Shown piece by piece: positions 1 to 9,723 of a DNA stretch of 64,000 nt. Where the stretch lies: the NCBI RefSeq assembly GCF_010500865.1, contig NZ_JAAAWN010000005.1, forward strand, positions 95,772 to 159,771. Direction: 5' to 3'. The position numbers and the translations under genes were made by a program. How positions within the stretch are numbered: the first letter of the stretch is position 1; each line of letters begins with the position of its first letter. The notes under the pieces are model-generated. The model was not told the DNA's origin. It saw nothing but the letters and a program-made list of their open reading frames with translations, and did not search any database. This stretch comes from Alteromonas profundi (GTDB taxonomy: Bacteria; Pseudomonadota; Gammaproteobacteria; Enterobacterales; Alteromonadaceae).

Positions 1-1589
1 CACTTTTAGGTGTAGGTCTGTTTTTCACCATTTACCTTAAGTTCCCCCAAGTACGCTTTTTTAAGCATGCATGGCTGGTGGTAACAGGTAAGTATGATAA
101 AGAGAGTGATCCTGGCGATACTACCCACTTTAGGGCACTCACCACGGCACTCTCTGGAACAGTAGGTACAGGTAATATTAGTGGGGTAGCGTTTGCTATT
201 TTCCTCGGTGGCCCTGCGGCACTATTTTGGATGTGGGTAACGGCGTTTTTAGGTATGACGACCAAGTTTGTCGAAGTTACTTTATCGCACAAATACCGAG
301 TAAAAACAGAAGACGGTACTATGGCCGGTGGCCCTATGTATTACATGGACAGACGCCTTAACATGAAATGGTTAGCGGTGGCGTTTGCCATAGCTACCGT
401 AATTAGTTCATTTGGTACAGGAAACCTGCCACAAAGTAATGGTATTGCACAAAGTATTGAAGCTACCTTCGGGTTTGAGCCTTGGGCTGTTGGCAGCGTT
501 TTAGGGATCCTGCTAGCGTTAGTTATTTTAGGCGGTATTCAGCGTATTGCGGCTTTTACTGCACGGGTTGTACCGGTAATGGCGGTTATTTATCTTATAG
601 GCGCACTTGCTGTTATATTTGCAAACCTTGATAATATAGGTCCTTCGTTTGCTTCAGTGATTAGCGATGCGTTCACCGGGTCTGCGGCCGCAGGGGGCTT
701 CCTTGGGGCGTCGCTTGCATATGCCTTTAACCGCGGGGTTAATCGAGGCTTATTCTCTAATGAAGCAGGGCAAGGTTCTGCACCCATCGCTCACGCTGCT
801 GCGAAAACCAAAGAGCCTGCGTCTGAAGGCATGGTGTCATTGCTAGAGCCCTTCATCGATACTATTGTTATCTGTACTATCACAGGTTTAGTTATTCTTT
901 CTTCCGGCGTATGGAACGAGAAGCACCAAAACGTGTTTGACCGTTCAGATATGTTGTTCGTAGAAGGCTATTATGATGATTCCAATCAAGCCGACATCGA
1001 TAAGTTATACGGATACCTTAATGATGTTGATGGTAATGACGTTAAGCCGTTTAGCGGCAACATTACCGTTGTCAATGGAACCGCCTTAAGCGATGGTTAC
1101 ACCTTGCTAAACTCACGCTCTATTGCCGAAGATGTTAAGTATTCGGTAGGCAGTGAAGACCCTTATACAGGTACCTTAACCATTACTGATGGTAAGCCCG
1201 TAAAAGAAAATCTCGAAGTAAGCGGCAAATCACTGGTGCACTCTGCTGCGCTTACCACTATTGCGTTTACCCGCGGTTTCTTTGGCGACTTTGGGCAATA
1301 CATAGTGTCTGTAGGGTTAATGCTATTTGCGTTTTCTACGGCCATTGCGTGGTCTTACTATGGCGATCGTGCCATGACCTACTTGCTCGGCCCGCGCTCA
1401 GTGATGCCTTATCGCGTAATATACGTTGCTGGCTTTGTATGGGCTGCAGTTTCTGATACAACACTTGTGTGGGCATTGTCAGCCGTGGCAATTGTGGTAA
1501 TGACTTTACCTAACCTATTTGGTATTGTTCTGCTGCGCAAAGAAATGAAAGATACAGTGAACGATTATTGGTCAAGAACGAAAAAATAA
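1..1589 (+). CDS. AGCS-family sodium:alanine/glycine symporter, 5' end missing
   Basis: Inner-membrane amino acid importer of the alanine or glycine:cation symporter family, driven by sodium or protons. The frame is open to the left edge (first full codon at 3), so the true start lies outside; about 528 residues are visible. Family signatures are [12 protein letters not shown], coded near 147-190, and [14 protein letters not shown], coded near 745-785. Repeated hydrophobic segments fit a multi-helix carrier. A long hydrophilic stretch coded at roughly 915-1230 is a large loop between two late helices. The GTG at 78 is internal: the residues before it continue a typical AGCS helix. A terminator hairpin follows. 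Family call is firm; alanine versus glycine cannot be decided from sequence. Confidence 0.93.
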   Translation, partial: LLGVGLFFTIYLKFPQVRFFKHAWLVVTGKYDKESDPGDTTHFRALTTALSGTVGTGNISGVAFAIFLGGPAALFWMWVTAFLGMTTKFVEVTLSHKYRVKTEDGTMAGGPMYYMDRRLNMKWLAVAFAIATVISSFGTGNLPQSNGIAQSIEATFGFEPWAVGSVLGILLALVILGGIQRIAAFTARVVPVMAVIYLIGALAVIFANLDNIGPSFASVISDAFTGSAAAGGFLGASLAYAFNRGVNRGLFSNEAGQGSAPIAHAAAKTKEPASEGMVSLLEPFIDTIVICTITGLVILSSGVWNEKHQNVFDRSDMLFVEGYYDDSNQADIDKLYGYLNDVDGNDVKPFSGNITVVNGTALSDGYTLLNSRSIAEDVKYSVGSEDPYTGTLTITDGKPVKENLEVSGKSLVHSAALTTIAFTRGFFGDFGQYIVSVGLMLFAFSTAIAWSYYGDRAMTYLLGPRSVMPYRVIYVAGFVWAAVSDTTLVWALSAVAIVVMTLPNLFGIVLLRKEMKDTVNDYWSRTKK

Positions 1590-1603
1590 TCGTAACGAAT
1601 AAG

Positions 1604-1657
1604 TGCGTGAGGAAGTAAACGCGGTAGCCTAGAGTTTACCTTCCCACGCCTTTTTTA
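1604..1657 (+). terminator. Rho-independent terminator after the symporter
   Basis: An imperfect long stem (GCGTGAGGAAGTAAAC pairing with GTTTACCTTCCCACGC) is followed directly by a run of six T. It lies 15 bases after the symporter stop codon. Confidence 0.7.
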
Positions 1658-1770
1658 TAGAGAGCTTTGCTTTACTCGCCAGCAAAACATCAGGTTTTCG
1701 CGGCGGATATGAATACCACTGAAAACCATCGCTGCCTGGTTAATTTAAGTACCACGAACAGGAGCAACAT

Positions 1771-2100
1771 ATGGCACTTATCAATTGTCCCTCATGTAAT
1801 AAAAAAACCTCAGATAAAGCAAAAGTTTGCCCCCATTGTGATTTTAAAATAGGCAATGCATCAGCGGAAGATATCGAGCGTAAGCAGCAATTACAGAAAT
1901 TTAAAAAGCTTCAAAGTATCCAAAACCAATCGCTAATCGCAATGCTTATTTTTGTCGCCGGTTTTGGCTTTATGTATTGGGGCGGTACACGACCTGGCGA
2001 TCTACAGCACAATATCGCAATTGTGTGCAGCATTGCGGGCTTTGTATGGTATCTTGTCAACCGAGTTAGAATTGTATTAATTAAACGATTTTCTTCATGA
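1771..2100 (+). CDS. Zinc-ribbon membrane protein
   Basis: A 109-residue protein with an N-terminal zinc ribbon: Cys6-x2-Cys9 and Cys20-x2-Cys23 (CPSC and CPHC knuckles). A short charged linker follows (about 33-50), then two hydrophobic helices (about 54-70 and 82-96). Topology suggests a cytoplasmic zinc-binding head anchored in the inner membrane. The start has a good ribosome binding site (GGAG, six bases before ATG). The stop overlaps the start of the yeaC-like gene by four bases, so the two are translationally coupled. Function is unknown; the ribbon could bind nucleic acid or protein. Confidence 0.8.
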   Translation: MALINCPSCNKKTSDKAKVCPHCDFKIGNASAEDIERKQQLQKFKKLQSIQNQSLIAMLIFVAGFGFMYWGGTRPGDLQHNIAIVCSIAGFVWYLVNRVRIVLIKRFSS

Positions 2101-2390
2101 ATATAGATGTATTAGTAAATAGTATGACGCCAGAAATATATGCGCGTCTACGTCAGGCTGTGGAAACAGGAAAATGGCCAGATGGTACTGCACTTAGTGA
2201 TGAACAAAAGGCCAGTACTATGCAGGCAGTGATGCTGTATCAAGCCAAGATTGAAAAATCATCAGAGCATATGACCGTTAATGAAAGCGGTGAAATAGTG
2301 CATAAAAGTAAACAAGAATTCAAACGCGCCCTACGCGGCGATGACGATGAAACTAACACCATAGCGCGGTTTAAACAGGATGATATTTAG
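2097..2390 (+). CDS. yeaC: DUF1315 (YeaC-like) protein
   Basis: A 97-residue soluble protein matching the YeaC/DUF1315 family. The pattern of helix, GKWPDGTALSDEQ and then YQAKIEKSSEHMT is typical, and the length is close to the usual 90-100. The family has no established biochemical function. It overlaps the preceding zinc-ribbon gene by four bases and the following DUF349 gene by eleven, so the three form one operon. The C-terminus is charged (RALRGDDDETN). Family assignment rests on recognised motif order, not on a search. Confidence 0.85.
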   Translation: MNIDVLVNSMTPEIYARLRQAVETGKWPDGTALSDEQKASTMQAVMLYQAKIEKSSEHMTVNESGEIVHKSKQEFKRALRGDDDETNTIARFKQDDI

Positions 2391-5187
2391 TCGGTTATTT
2401 GCTCCTTCTCACACCAGTCAGAATCCCGAAAAAAGACTGGAAGCTATTAAAAACCTGTCACCGGAAAAACCATCAGAAAAAACAATATTGCATGAGCTTG
2501 CGTTCAACGATGATAACGCAGAGGTAAGTTTAGCTGCCCTTTCTAAGTTAAATTCATTTGTGCTGTGGCTGAAAATGTCGCAAATTTCCAAAAATGAACG
2601 TATTCAGCGTACGGCCCAGCGTAAGGTGGAAGCCTGTTTGCAAGGCAAAGGCGAACTAACGATAAGCGAAGGGGATAAAGTAGCGTTTCTTAAAGAATCG
2701 GCGTCTGCTGAGCTAATACAACAGCTTGTAATTTCAGAGCCACAGTTACTTGATAATACCGAATTGGCCATGGTTTTAATTGAAAAAGTGGCCAAGCCCT
2801 CGTTCTTTCAAACGGTTTTCTTGCAGCATGCGTCCTTGCCATTACAACAGACGATGCTTGCTACTATCGACGATGTAGCGATGCTGCAAAAGTTAGAAAA
2901 GAAGACCAAAGGCCAAGAGATAAACCCGTCTATTTCGGCGCGTTTAAGCGCATTAAAAGAGGCAGCGGAAAAGCCCTTATTATTGATGCGTGACATTACC
3001 CTATGTTTATCTAAATTCAATGCGTTACTCGATAAAAGCGATATTGAAGATATTGAGCAACGTAAATTAGCGCTTGAAGCGGAATATAATGCTTTGATGG
3101 ACAATGCGCAGTTACTTAAAAGTGACGATAAACAAGAGGTAGAGGCGAAATATACCCGTATAAAACAGAGTTTAGAACGTTATTTAGCGCGCATCCGTCC
3201 TCAATGGGAAGCTGAGCAAGCGGAAAAAGAAATTGCCAATATCGAAGCGTTGTTAAAAGAGCAAATCAACCACGCCACCAGTCAGGTAAATTGGCTTTAT
3301 CATCAGCGTTTATGCGAAGCAACACTTGCCGATGTGGCCGTAGTAAATGAAGCAGTGCGTGGGCTTGAGGCTACTTACGCGCACCTTGAAGATCTCTCTT
3401 CTGATTCTAGCTCGCTAATTAAAGCAACCAACGTATTGCAGCAATTGAATAAGAAACTAGAAGGTTTTTCAATGCAGCAGCAGTACGCACAAAAGCTTGT
3501 TGTTGTGGTAACACAAGCCGAAAGCCTCGCCGATGAGATAGACGCAGCGAAAAAGAGTGAGTCGACAGAGGAAACGGTTGAGCATAACTTTTCTGATCTT
3601 AAAACGAAATATCAGGAGCTTGCCGGCGAATTAACGTCGCTTCCACGTGATTTGAGTGAGCGCTGGAAAAGCGCGAGCCAGAGAATAAACAAACAACGGC
3701 TTGCAGAAAAATCTGAACAAGAAAATCAACTTCGTCAGTGCCGTAAACAAATTAATACCGTGGAAAACCTAATTACTCAAGGCCGCTTCCGTGGTGCTAT
3801 GGCGAAGTTCAGTAAGTTGGCAAAACTATACGAAGGGTTAGATAAGTCACAACAAGACAGCATCGGCAAACGTTTTGATAATCTTGCGCAGGAAATAGAG
3901 CGGTTAGAAGGTTGGCAAAGCTATATTGCAGCGCCGCGTCAGCCGGCCCTGATAGAAGAAGCGAAAGCATTAGCCGATGCACCACTTGATGACATTAAAA
4001 CGCGTACTGAAGCTATACGTTACTTGCGTCAGCAATGGTTATCGTTAGGTAAACAAGCCAGCGAACCGACTTTACAGGCCCAATTTGATGACGCGTTAGA
4101 ACAAGCCTTCACCCCATGTCGCGAGTATTACGCGAAGATGGATGCAAAACGTGAGGAAGCTAAGCAATTTAGACAATCTTTAGTGCTTGAAGCTCAGTCT
4201 ATTGATGTAAATCAGCCTGAAGCTGCATTGGCGAAAACTGTTGACCGTTTAAGTAAAGCGTGGCATCAGGCAGGGCAGGTTGAAAAACAAGACTATGAAA
4301 CACTAAGAACGTCATGGAAAGCGGCACTAACACCTGCTCAAGAAAAGATCCAGGCATGGAACTTTGCTAATAAACAAGAAAAGCAAAGCCTTGTAGATGA
4401 AGCGCAGGTGTTGGCAGAAGCAGAAGATTTGTCAGGTGCTGCCGACAAAGCTCAAGCGTTACAAAAACAGTGGAAGGATATTGGTCATGCTGGTAAGCGT
4501 GACGAAAGTCGATTATGGCGCGTATTTAAGCAGGCTAATGACACCTTGTTTGAGCGCTTAAAAGAACAAAGGAAAGCGAAGTCTCACGAATTCGATCAAC
4601 GAGCTGAAACATTGAATGCGAAAATCGACGCACTTGATATTAATAGCGACGACCTAACCTTTATGCGCAGTGTCGATGAAATTGAGGGGCTGGCGAAAGA
4701 CTTGCCTGCACCTCTAAAAGCCAAGGTTATCAAAAGAATTGCAGGGGTTCAGCGTCAGCGTGGTGCGGTAAAAGACAAACAATTACAGCAGCAGGTAGAA
4801 GCGCGGGCTACACACTTAGTGGATTACTTACAACATTACGCAAACAGCGAGAGCAATGTAGCAAGCGCGCCAGCGTATGATGCATCGGTGCTAGGTAAGC
4901 GTTGGGCGTCGGCGATTGAGCAGCGCCATCGTGTAGAGAAAAGTAGACAATGGTTAACGGTAGCGTTAGAAGCGGTAACCGACATGCCAAGCCCCGCGGC
5001 TGATAGCAGTATGCGAACCGACGTGCAGCTTTCCATGATGACGGCTAAGCTTGAACAAGGTGAGACCATTGATGCGTCTGATTTGCTTGAAGATTGGATA
5101 GCGATAGGTGCGGTGGAAAATCATGAGCAGCCTTTATTAACCCGTGTAATAAAAGTTATTGAAGCCCAACCCGAGTTATTAAATTAA
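2380..5187 (+). CDS. DUF349-domain coiled-coil protein
   Basis: A 935-residue soluble, highly charged, mostly helical protein. At least three DUF349-type repeats can be seen in the second half, each marked by a W-containing helix and a following long helix: LRQQWLSLG near residue 549, WHQAG near 627, and LQKQWKDIG near 694 followed by LWRVFKQANDTLFERL. The N-terminal part (about 1-200) resembles a helical-repeat region; the middle (200-520) is heptad-like and probably coiled coil. No signal peptide, no catalytic motif. DUF349 proteins are widespread in Alteromonadales but have no settled role. The start overlaps the yeaC-like gene by eleven bases. Confidence 0.88.
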   Translation: MIFSRLFAPSHTSQNPEKRLEAIKNLSPEKPSEKTILHELAFNDDNAEVSLAALSKLNSFVLWLKMSQISKNERIQRTAQRKVEACLQGKGELTISEGDKVAFLKESASAELIQQLVISEPQLLDNTELAMVLIEKVAKPSFFQTVFLQHASLPLQQTMLATIDDVAMLQKLEKKTKGQEINPSISARLSALKEAAEKPLLLMRDITLCLSKFNALLDKSDIEDIEQRKLALEAEYNALMDNAQLLKSDDKQEVEAKYTRIKQSLERYLARIRPQWEAEQAEKEIANIEALLKEQINHATSQVNWLYHQRLCEATLADVAVVNEAVRGLEATYAHLEDLSSDSSSLIKATNVLQQLNKKLEGFSMQQQYAQKLVVVVTQAESLADEIDAAKKSESTEETVEHNFSDLKTKYQELAGELTSLPRDLSERWKSASQRINKQRLAEKSEQENQLRQCRKQINTVENLITQGRFRGAMAKFSKLAKLYEGLDKSQQDSIGKRFDNLAQEIERLEGWQSYIAAPRQPALIEEAKALADAPLDDIKTRTEAIRYLRQQWLSLGKQASEPTLQAQFDDALEQAFTPCREYYAKMDAKREEAKQFRQSLVLEAQSIDVNQPEAALAKTVDRLSKAWHQAGQVEKQDYETLRTSWKAALTPAQEKIQAWNFANKQEKQSLVDEAQVLAEAEDLSGAADKAQALQKQWKDIGHAGKRDESRLWRVFKQANDTLFERLKEQRKAKSHEFDQRAETLNAKIDALDINSDDLTFMRSVDEIEGLAKDLPAPLKAKVIKRIAGVQRQRGAVKDKQLQQQVEARATHLVDYLQHYANSESNVASAPAYDASVLGKRWASAIEQRHRVEKSRQWLTVALEAVTDMPSPAADSSMRTDVQLSMMTAKLEQGETIDASDLLEDWIAIGAVENHEQPLLTRVIKVIEAQPELLN

Positions 5188-5188
5188 G

Positions 5189-5404
5189 ATGGAAAATAGT
5201 ATCGAGTACGTATTCAAAAGTGAAATGTCTGCCTATCGCTTTTTAAATACGGTAAAGCATATGGATATTGAGGCGCTCAGAGTAAAGTTTGGGCGCAGTG
5301 ATCATCATGTGTATGTGGCGTATCGTTATGCCCTGGGTGAATTCGATGGTACCTTATCTCAACTTGACGATCTCGCCCGCGACCTAGGCGGACTAGAGGC
5401 GTAA
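5189..5404 (+). CDS. Small conserved-looking protein downstream of DUF349 gene
   Basis: A 71-residue soluble acidic protein that I do not recognise. Its ATG lies one base after the stop of the DUF349 gene, so it is almost certainly translated from the same mRNA, probably by coupling, since there is no clear Shine-Dalgarno sequence of its own. Composition is normal for a folded alpha/beta protein (about three strands and two helices, no membrane segment). Tight coupling suggests a role linked to the DUF349 protein; that is inference. Confidence 0.7.
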   Translation: MENSIEYVFKSEMSAYRFLNTVKHMDIEALRVKFGRSDHHVYVAYRYALGEFDGTLSQLDDLARDLGGLEA

Positions 5405-5527
5405 AATTATGGATAAAAACAGCCCAAAGCCCTAGCACAGGTAAACGTAATAGCTGGTGCATGAAAGCTTCAGTATTGCGTATGGGTAGTGTAAAAAGGC
5501 AGTAACGTTGACCAAAAGGAAGAAGGA

Positions 5528-5893
5528 ATGACAACGGACGAAAAATTATATTGGGGCCTTACTGCCAAGACGTATTGTACGCTTATTCATATCAGTCAGC
5601 TTAGCAGTATCATCGTTCCCGGATTGGGGCTTATACTACCTATTGTAATGTGGATTGCCCATAAAGACGATAATGCAGCCATTAATCAACATGGGCGCGT
5701 AACAGCAAATTGGTTAATCAGTTTTCTTATATACACAGTAATATGCGGTGTGTTAATGCTGATAGTGGTGGGCGTGATTGGGTTGTTGGTACTTGGCATA
5801 TTGAATATTGTATTTGCCATAATTGCGGCGGTAAAAGCTAACAATGGTGAACTATGGTACTACCCACTAAGCATTAAGTTCTTCCGTGTATGA
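5528..5893 (+). CDS. DUF4870 (Tic20-like) membrane protein
   Basis: A 121-residue inner-membrane protein with three to four hydrophobic helices. It has the DUF4870 layout: an N-terminal helix ending in a PGLGLILPIVMW-like turn, a polar middle containing NQHGRVTANW, and two closely spaced C-terminal helices rich in I, V, L and G. The start has a strong ribosome binding site (AAGGAAGAAGGA just before ATG). Members of this family are found next to diverse genes and no activity is established. It is separated by about 120 bases from the preceding operon and may have its own promoter. Confidence 0.85.
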   Translation: MTTDEKLYWGLTAKTYCTLIHISQLSSIIVPGLGLILPIVMWIAHKDDNAAINQHGRVTANWLISFLIYTVICGVLMLIVVGVIGLLVLGILNIVFAIIAAVKANNGELWYYPLSIKFFRV

Positions 5894-5923
5894 GCTTTAC
5901 GTTTTTAAAAGTAGAGAATCTAT

Positions 5924-6325
5924 ATGTCCTACCGGTGCGAGGCACATGTGTTTATGGTAAATCATAGTAAAGCTATAGGCGGTGCTAAGCATAGTGTGTG
6001 TGCATTGGCGATATTTATTCTCAGTGGGTTCTCCACCTTTGTGTTTGCGGCCCAAGATAGTGAACCCTTTAAAAGTGATATAACGCTGGAATATTTGCTT
6101 GAAGTTTTAGCTAGCGAATCTATTGAAAGAGACGCTTTAGCCGGTATAACAACTAAAACATTCACAGAGCAAGGAGCGTCGTTCACGTACTATTATTCAC
6201 CGTCGCTGCAACGGTCATTTATCGTAGATAACGAAATAGGGCGGGTGTGTAAAACCTATAGCGGTAGCGAGATTTTAAGCTGTTTTCCCTGTGCTAAAAG
6301 CGAGGTATCAGCTACCTGCCCATAG
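5924..6325 (+). CDS. Small secreted protein, unknown function
   Basis: A 133-residue protein, or 123 if translation begins at the second ATG (5954). An N-terminal signal peptide is visible: a hydrophobic core CALAIFILSGFSTFVFA followed by AQDSEP, with probable cleavage after AFA-like residues. The mature part is about 90 residues and has four cysteines near the C-terminus that could form two disulfides in the periplasm. No known domain recognised. The first ATG has an AGAGA sequence seven bases upstream; the signal peptide alone would favour the second. Secretion is well supported, function is not. Confidence 0.65.
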   Translation: MSYRCEAHVFMVNHSKAIGGAKHSVCALAIFILSGFSTFVFAAQDSEPFKSDITLEYLLEVLASESIERDALAGITTKTFTEQGASFTYYYSPSLQRSFIVDNEIGRVCKTYSGSEILSCFPCAKSEVSATCP

Positions 6326-6583
6326 TCACAGGTTTTTAACGGCTACTTGCGCCGAATAAGTATGATTACCAAGAAGTTATCCATCCCTAATTACTGAGCG
6401 TTTATGCGCTATAGCTGCTATATTCCCCACGTTGCCGTTGGCAATTGCTCGCACGCGGTAGCTCAGTACGTGATAGCGTCATTCATATTAAAATACACAA
6501 TACGGCTTTTCAGTGGAAACGAGTGTTACTATGAACTCTCTGTCTGAAGGGGTTAGCTTCCCATTAATCTAGATGGACGTAAT

Positions 6584-7375
6584 ATGAGAGTTTTGGTTTT
6601 CTTTTCCTTTGTTTTCATGGCATTTAGTAGTAATGCTGTAGTGAAACGGCATGATATCCCTGCTAAAAATTATGTGTTAGACAAAGCGCCTAAATACTTA
6701 ATTGATATGCCACATGAAGGCCATGGCGTGTTGATAAATCCCCAATGGATTGTAACTGTAGCGCATACCGTTTTTTATGATTACACAGGTAAAAAAATAA
6801 ATGTGGGCAATGAAGCCTTTGAAATAGAGCACGTTCACATACATCCACAATATGTTGAAATAGATGACGCGCTATTTCATGGTGACGCAACGCCATTAAT
6901 GAACTTTCTAAAATCTAGAAGTGATATTGCTTTAATAAAACTGTCTTACCCTGTTACAGATATAAAGCCAATTGATATTTACCCCAACATTAATGAAGCA
7001 GGCAAAGAAATCACCGTATTTGGCCGTGGAGCAACAGGTAACGGAAAAACGGGGGAAAATCTTGAAACAAAATCTTTGCGAGAACTAAATCATTTTAAAA
7101 ACATCATTGAAGACTCAAATGGAAACTGGCTTTCATATAAATTTGATAAACCCCCTTACGCATTGCCCCTTGAAGGGATGCACGGCGCAGGCGATAGTGG
7201 CGGCGCTTCTGTCATAGTTGAAAACGGTAAGCCATATTTAGTTGGCTTATCAAGCTGGCAAGTTTGGCGTGGAAACCTGGCTTATTTTAAAGGTGGTCTA
7301 TATGGCACTACTGCTTATCAAGTTAGGGTATCAAATTATCGTGAGTGGATAGTAAGTGTATTGGGCAGCGAATAA
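6584..7375 (+). CDS. Trypsin-like serine protease (family S1), secreted
   Basis: A 263-residue protein with a signal peptide (residues 1 to about 18, cleavage near SNA) and a complete chymotrypsin-fold catalytic triad: His61 in TVAHTV, Asp114 in SDIALIKL, Ser205 in GAGDSGGASV. The oxyanion-hole glycine before the serine is present, so activity is expected. Location is periplasmic or extracellular. Length fits a single protease domain with no PDZ or PPC extension. The gene is isolated, with a 258-base non-coding stretch before it in which I see no clear regulatory element. It is AT-richer than its neighbours, which may indicate recent transfer, but no mobile element flanks it. Confidence 0.9.
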   Translation: MRVLVFFSFVFMAFSSNAVVKRHDIPAKNYVLDKAPKYLIDMPHEGHGVLINPQWIVTVAHTVFYDYTGKKINVGNEAFEIEHVHIHPQYVEIDDALFHGDATPLMNFLKSRSDIALIKLSYPVTDIKPIDIYPNINEAGKEITVFGRGATGNGKTGENLETKSLRELNHFKNIIEDSNGNWLSYKFDKPPYALPLEGMHGAGDSGGASVIVENGKPYLVGLSSWQVWRGNLAYFKGGLYGTTAYQVRVSNYREWIVSVLGSE

Positions 7376-7477
7376 GCAGCTCAAAAGGTTGTAAAATATT
7401 TGGCTGATTAAACGTTCAGCTAAAATATGCGCTATTAGACGTAATCTTTTTTCTATTTGCTTCAAATTTCCTGTGTT

Positions 7478-8203
7478 TTATAGCGGCTCTAACTCCCGCA
7501 GTACCTGATATTTTAACCCTGCCATTTCATGCTCTTCTCCAGCATCACAGGTGTTGGCTAAGTATTGCCACACATCTATCGTTTGTTGGGTTAGCTTTTC
7601 AAATTGCATTTTTATACGAGAATGCAATGGGTTATTAGGCTGGGTTAATCGGTGGCCGAGTTTGCGGGTTATATTAAGTTTATTGATTGCCCCTTCAACA
7701 AGCGCGTCTTCGCAATGGCTAATAAATTGATAGGGTGGTGATGCCTGTTGAAGGCGTTGAATATCAATAGCGTTTTTTCTTAGAGGCGGCGCCATAATCT
7801 CAGGGCTGTCATCAACAATAATATTTCCCACCGCGTAATATTCGTATTCTGTGTTCATATGAACGCTAATGACTATGTCCACAGAGTTCGCGTAATCACT
7901 ATGTTCTGTGTAAATTGTTGTTCGCCTATATGCGTGGGCAGGCATTCTAATCTCTACCTGTCTACGTGCCACAGGCGTCAGCGTGAATTGCCCATTTGCA
8001 TCTGAGTACGTAGATGATATTGGCGCATGTGCCTTATTGCTGTAATAAGCGATAAGGGCCCCTTCAACAGGGGAGAAGTCAAAAAGGCGTACCACAGTAC
8101 CTGTTACTTCAGGCCCGTTATACATCTTTGTTATTGAAGGTACACAAGCAACAACTGCTATACTGGCAGTGAAGACGAACATAATTGCGTGAAAATGCCT
8201 CAT
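7478..8203 (-). CDS. Lipoprotein with carboxypeptidase-regulatory-like domain
   Basis: A 241-residue predicted lipoprotein: hydrophobic signal followed by lipobox VVAC with Cys20. After a short linker comes a carboxypeptidase-regulatory-like beta-sandwich (about 30-100), marked by GTVVRLFDFSPVEGALIAYY and SDANGQFTLTPV. The rest is a helical region with scattered cysteines. I chose the ATG at 8203, which has AGG nine bases upstream; an in-frame TTG at 8227 would add eight residues and lengthen the signal n-region. The gene converges on the serine protease gene. Exact role unknown; such domains usually bind carbohydrate or stabilise envelope proteins. Confidence 0.75.
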   Translation of the reverse strand: MRHFHAIMFVFTASIAVVACVPSITKMYNGPEVTGTVVRLFDFSPVEGALIAYYSNKAHAPISSTYSDANGQFTLTPVARRQVEIRMPAHAYRRTTIYTEHSDYANSVDIVISVHMNTEYEYYAVGNIIVDDSPEIMAPPLRKNAIDIQRLQQASPPYQFISHCEDALVEGAINKLNITRKLGHRLTQPNNPLHSRIKMQFEKLTQQTIDVWQYLANTCDAGEEHEMAGLKYQVLRELEPL

Positions 8204-8400
8204 AAAGTTGTACCTGTTCTTATGCAAAGACTAACGTCTAGCGGTTATATTAAGGCGTACGCGATTTCTCGTTAACCCATTCGCATTTCAGATTAGCATG
8301 CTAATGAGGCGCGAGCAGAACAGTTATGCAAAAAGATACTGTTCGGCTGCACGGTAAGTTAAACTTTATGTTAAACGAAATGTAGGGGTCGGTACATAAA

Positions 8401-9027
8401 ATGGTTATGTGTATAAAACAGTTAACTGCTATTTACGTTTTGTGGTTGTTGATGTTGTGCTCAGCCTTAGTAGAGCCTGCTACTGCGAGTTCCACTGAAT
8501 CTTCAAAGTATCAAATGGCTGAGCGTCAACCTGTTAAACGGGTAAGCCTTCAACAACAAGAGAGTGAACAAACAGCGTCTGATAAAAGCTTTACACACCA
8601 CAGGTTCGGTGAGATTCACTTTGGTAACGATGTAGCAAGTATATCGCTTAGCTACCAATTATTGGGCGATCAAAATAACGGTTGTCAGTATATAGCGTTT
8701 AAAAAATATCCTTCATTAGCCGTAATGGTAATGGACGGTACTATAGAGCATGCCGATCTTGAAATTCATTCGCACACTGATAAACATGGTCTTTTTAAAC
8801 AGAGTATTTTTCAGGCGCTTGCCACTGGACAGCAATCGTTAGCGGAATTTAGACAACAGTCCCCCGAGGTAGAGATTTACGATCATGAGTATTTGCCGGG
8901 GGTCTATTTGCATTGGTATAACAATGATAAAACACGGGCCGTGGTTATAGAGTATGTTAACGGACAGGTAGATAGAGTTAAGGTAGGTCTAGTACCTTCC
9001 GTGCTTTGGGTGGAGGGCTGTGCTTAA
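8401..9027 (+). CDS. Secreted protein of unknown function
   Basis: A 208-residue protein with a signal peptide (about residues 1-29, hydrophobic core IYVLWLLMLCSALV, cleavage near ATA-SS). A Ser/Gln-rich linker follows (30-60), then a mainly beta domain of about 140 residues. No catalytic motif or familiar family recognised. The predicted start is the first ATG; AGGGG lies 13 bases upstream, a rather long spacing. The gene ends about 25 bases before a hairpin that mainly serves the opposite strand. Confidence 0.7.
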   Translation: MVMCIKQLTAIYVLWLLMLCSALVEPATASSTESSKYQMAERQPVKRVSLQQQESEQTASDKSFTHHRFGEIHFGNDVASISLSYQLLGDQNNGCQYIAFKKYPSLAVMVMDGTIEHADLEIHSHTDKHGLFKQSIFQALATGQQSLAEFRQQSPEVEIYDHEYLPGVYLHWYNNDKTRAVVIEYVNGQVDRVKVGLVPSVLWVEGCA

Positions 9028-9043
9028 TTGCAGGTATGTAGAG

Positions 9044-9076
9044 CAAATAAAAAGGCCGATGGAAACCATCGGCCTT
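9044..9076 (-). terminator. Rho-independent terminator
   Basis: Perfect 11-base stem AAGGCCGATGG / CCATCGGCCTT with loop AAA. Read on the minus strand it is followed by TTTTTATTTG, so it ends the small acidic lipoprotein gene; it may also slow the convergent plus-strand transcript. Confidence 0.8.
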
Positions 9077-9105
9077 GCTAGGGGGAAGATAAAATACCCT
9101 GTTAC

Positions 9106-9300
9106 TTAGCAGTCTTTATCTTCAGCGCCTGCGCCTTCTTTAACATCTTCACACGCGTCTTCTACTGCGTTACCTGCATCAGTAACTACTTCGTCTATTT
9201 CTTCGCCTGCGTCCTCTGCTTCACCATCGCCGCATGCGGCCAATGAAAATGCAAATGCTGATGCGACTAATATTTTTGATAATGCTTTCATAGAGATCAT
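9106..9300 (-). CDS. Small acidic lipoprotein
   Basis: A 64-residue predicted lipoprotein. Signal peptide with lipobox SLAAC, then a mature part of about 40 residues extremely rich in Glu, Asp, Ala and Gly, with three further cysteines. The Shine-Dalgarno region is strong (AGGAGAAAGGA); either the first Met or Met4 could be the start. Small acidic tails of this kind resemble entericidin-type or stress-linked surface lipoproteins, but no family can be named. A clean terminator follows. The next gene upstream on this strand (DUF1328) is also a small envelope protein. Confidence 0.75.
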   Translation of the reverse strand: MISMKALSKILVASAFAFSLAACGDGEAEDAGEEIDEVVTDAGNAVEDACEDVKEGAGAEDKDC

Positions 9301-9330
9301 TTCCTTTCTCCTGGTTTAAAAAAATTGAAG

Positions 9331-9507
9331 CTAAACTTTCGGCGACTTTCCTCGAACCGCATTAGCGATAAGAGAAATCACAAGAAGCGCAACGAACACA
9401 AAGAATAGAAATTGTGCGATACCCGTTGCAGCACCGGCGATGCCACCAAAACCAAAAATAGCTGCAATTATGGCGATAATAAAAAATGTAATTGCCCAAC
9501 CTAACAT
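9331..9507 (-). CDS. DUF1328 small membrane protein (YtjA-like)
   Basis: A 58-residue inner-membrane protein. Start chosen at the ATG of MLGWAITFF, because the DUF1328 family begins exactly there and AGAGGA lies eight bases upstream; the open frame extends a further 53 codons upstream without family resemblance. Two hydrophobic helices surround the glycine-rich turn [14 protein letters not shown], the family signature, and a short basic tail follows. Members are common in proteobacteria and often stress-induced, but their function is unknown. Confidence 0.88.
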   Translation of the reverse strand: MLGWAITFFIIAIIAAIFGFGGIAGAATGIAQFLFFVFVALLVISLIANAVRGKSPKV

Positions 9508-9723
9508 AGCTAAATCCTCTTTTTGCTCCGTAATGTTCATAGTAAATAAAGCGAGGTTTGTGCCAACACTGTAACTAATTGATAATAAAGTTTTTATACT
9601 GTTTTTGGCCGAAGAAAGTAGAGTGTGTTCAGAAATTTTTAACCAAAGCTTACAGGTGATTTGCATAATTTACATAGCGACCTAAGTACATTACTTTACG
9701 CCCTCAGAGGATAAGGAAAAATA

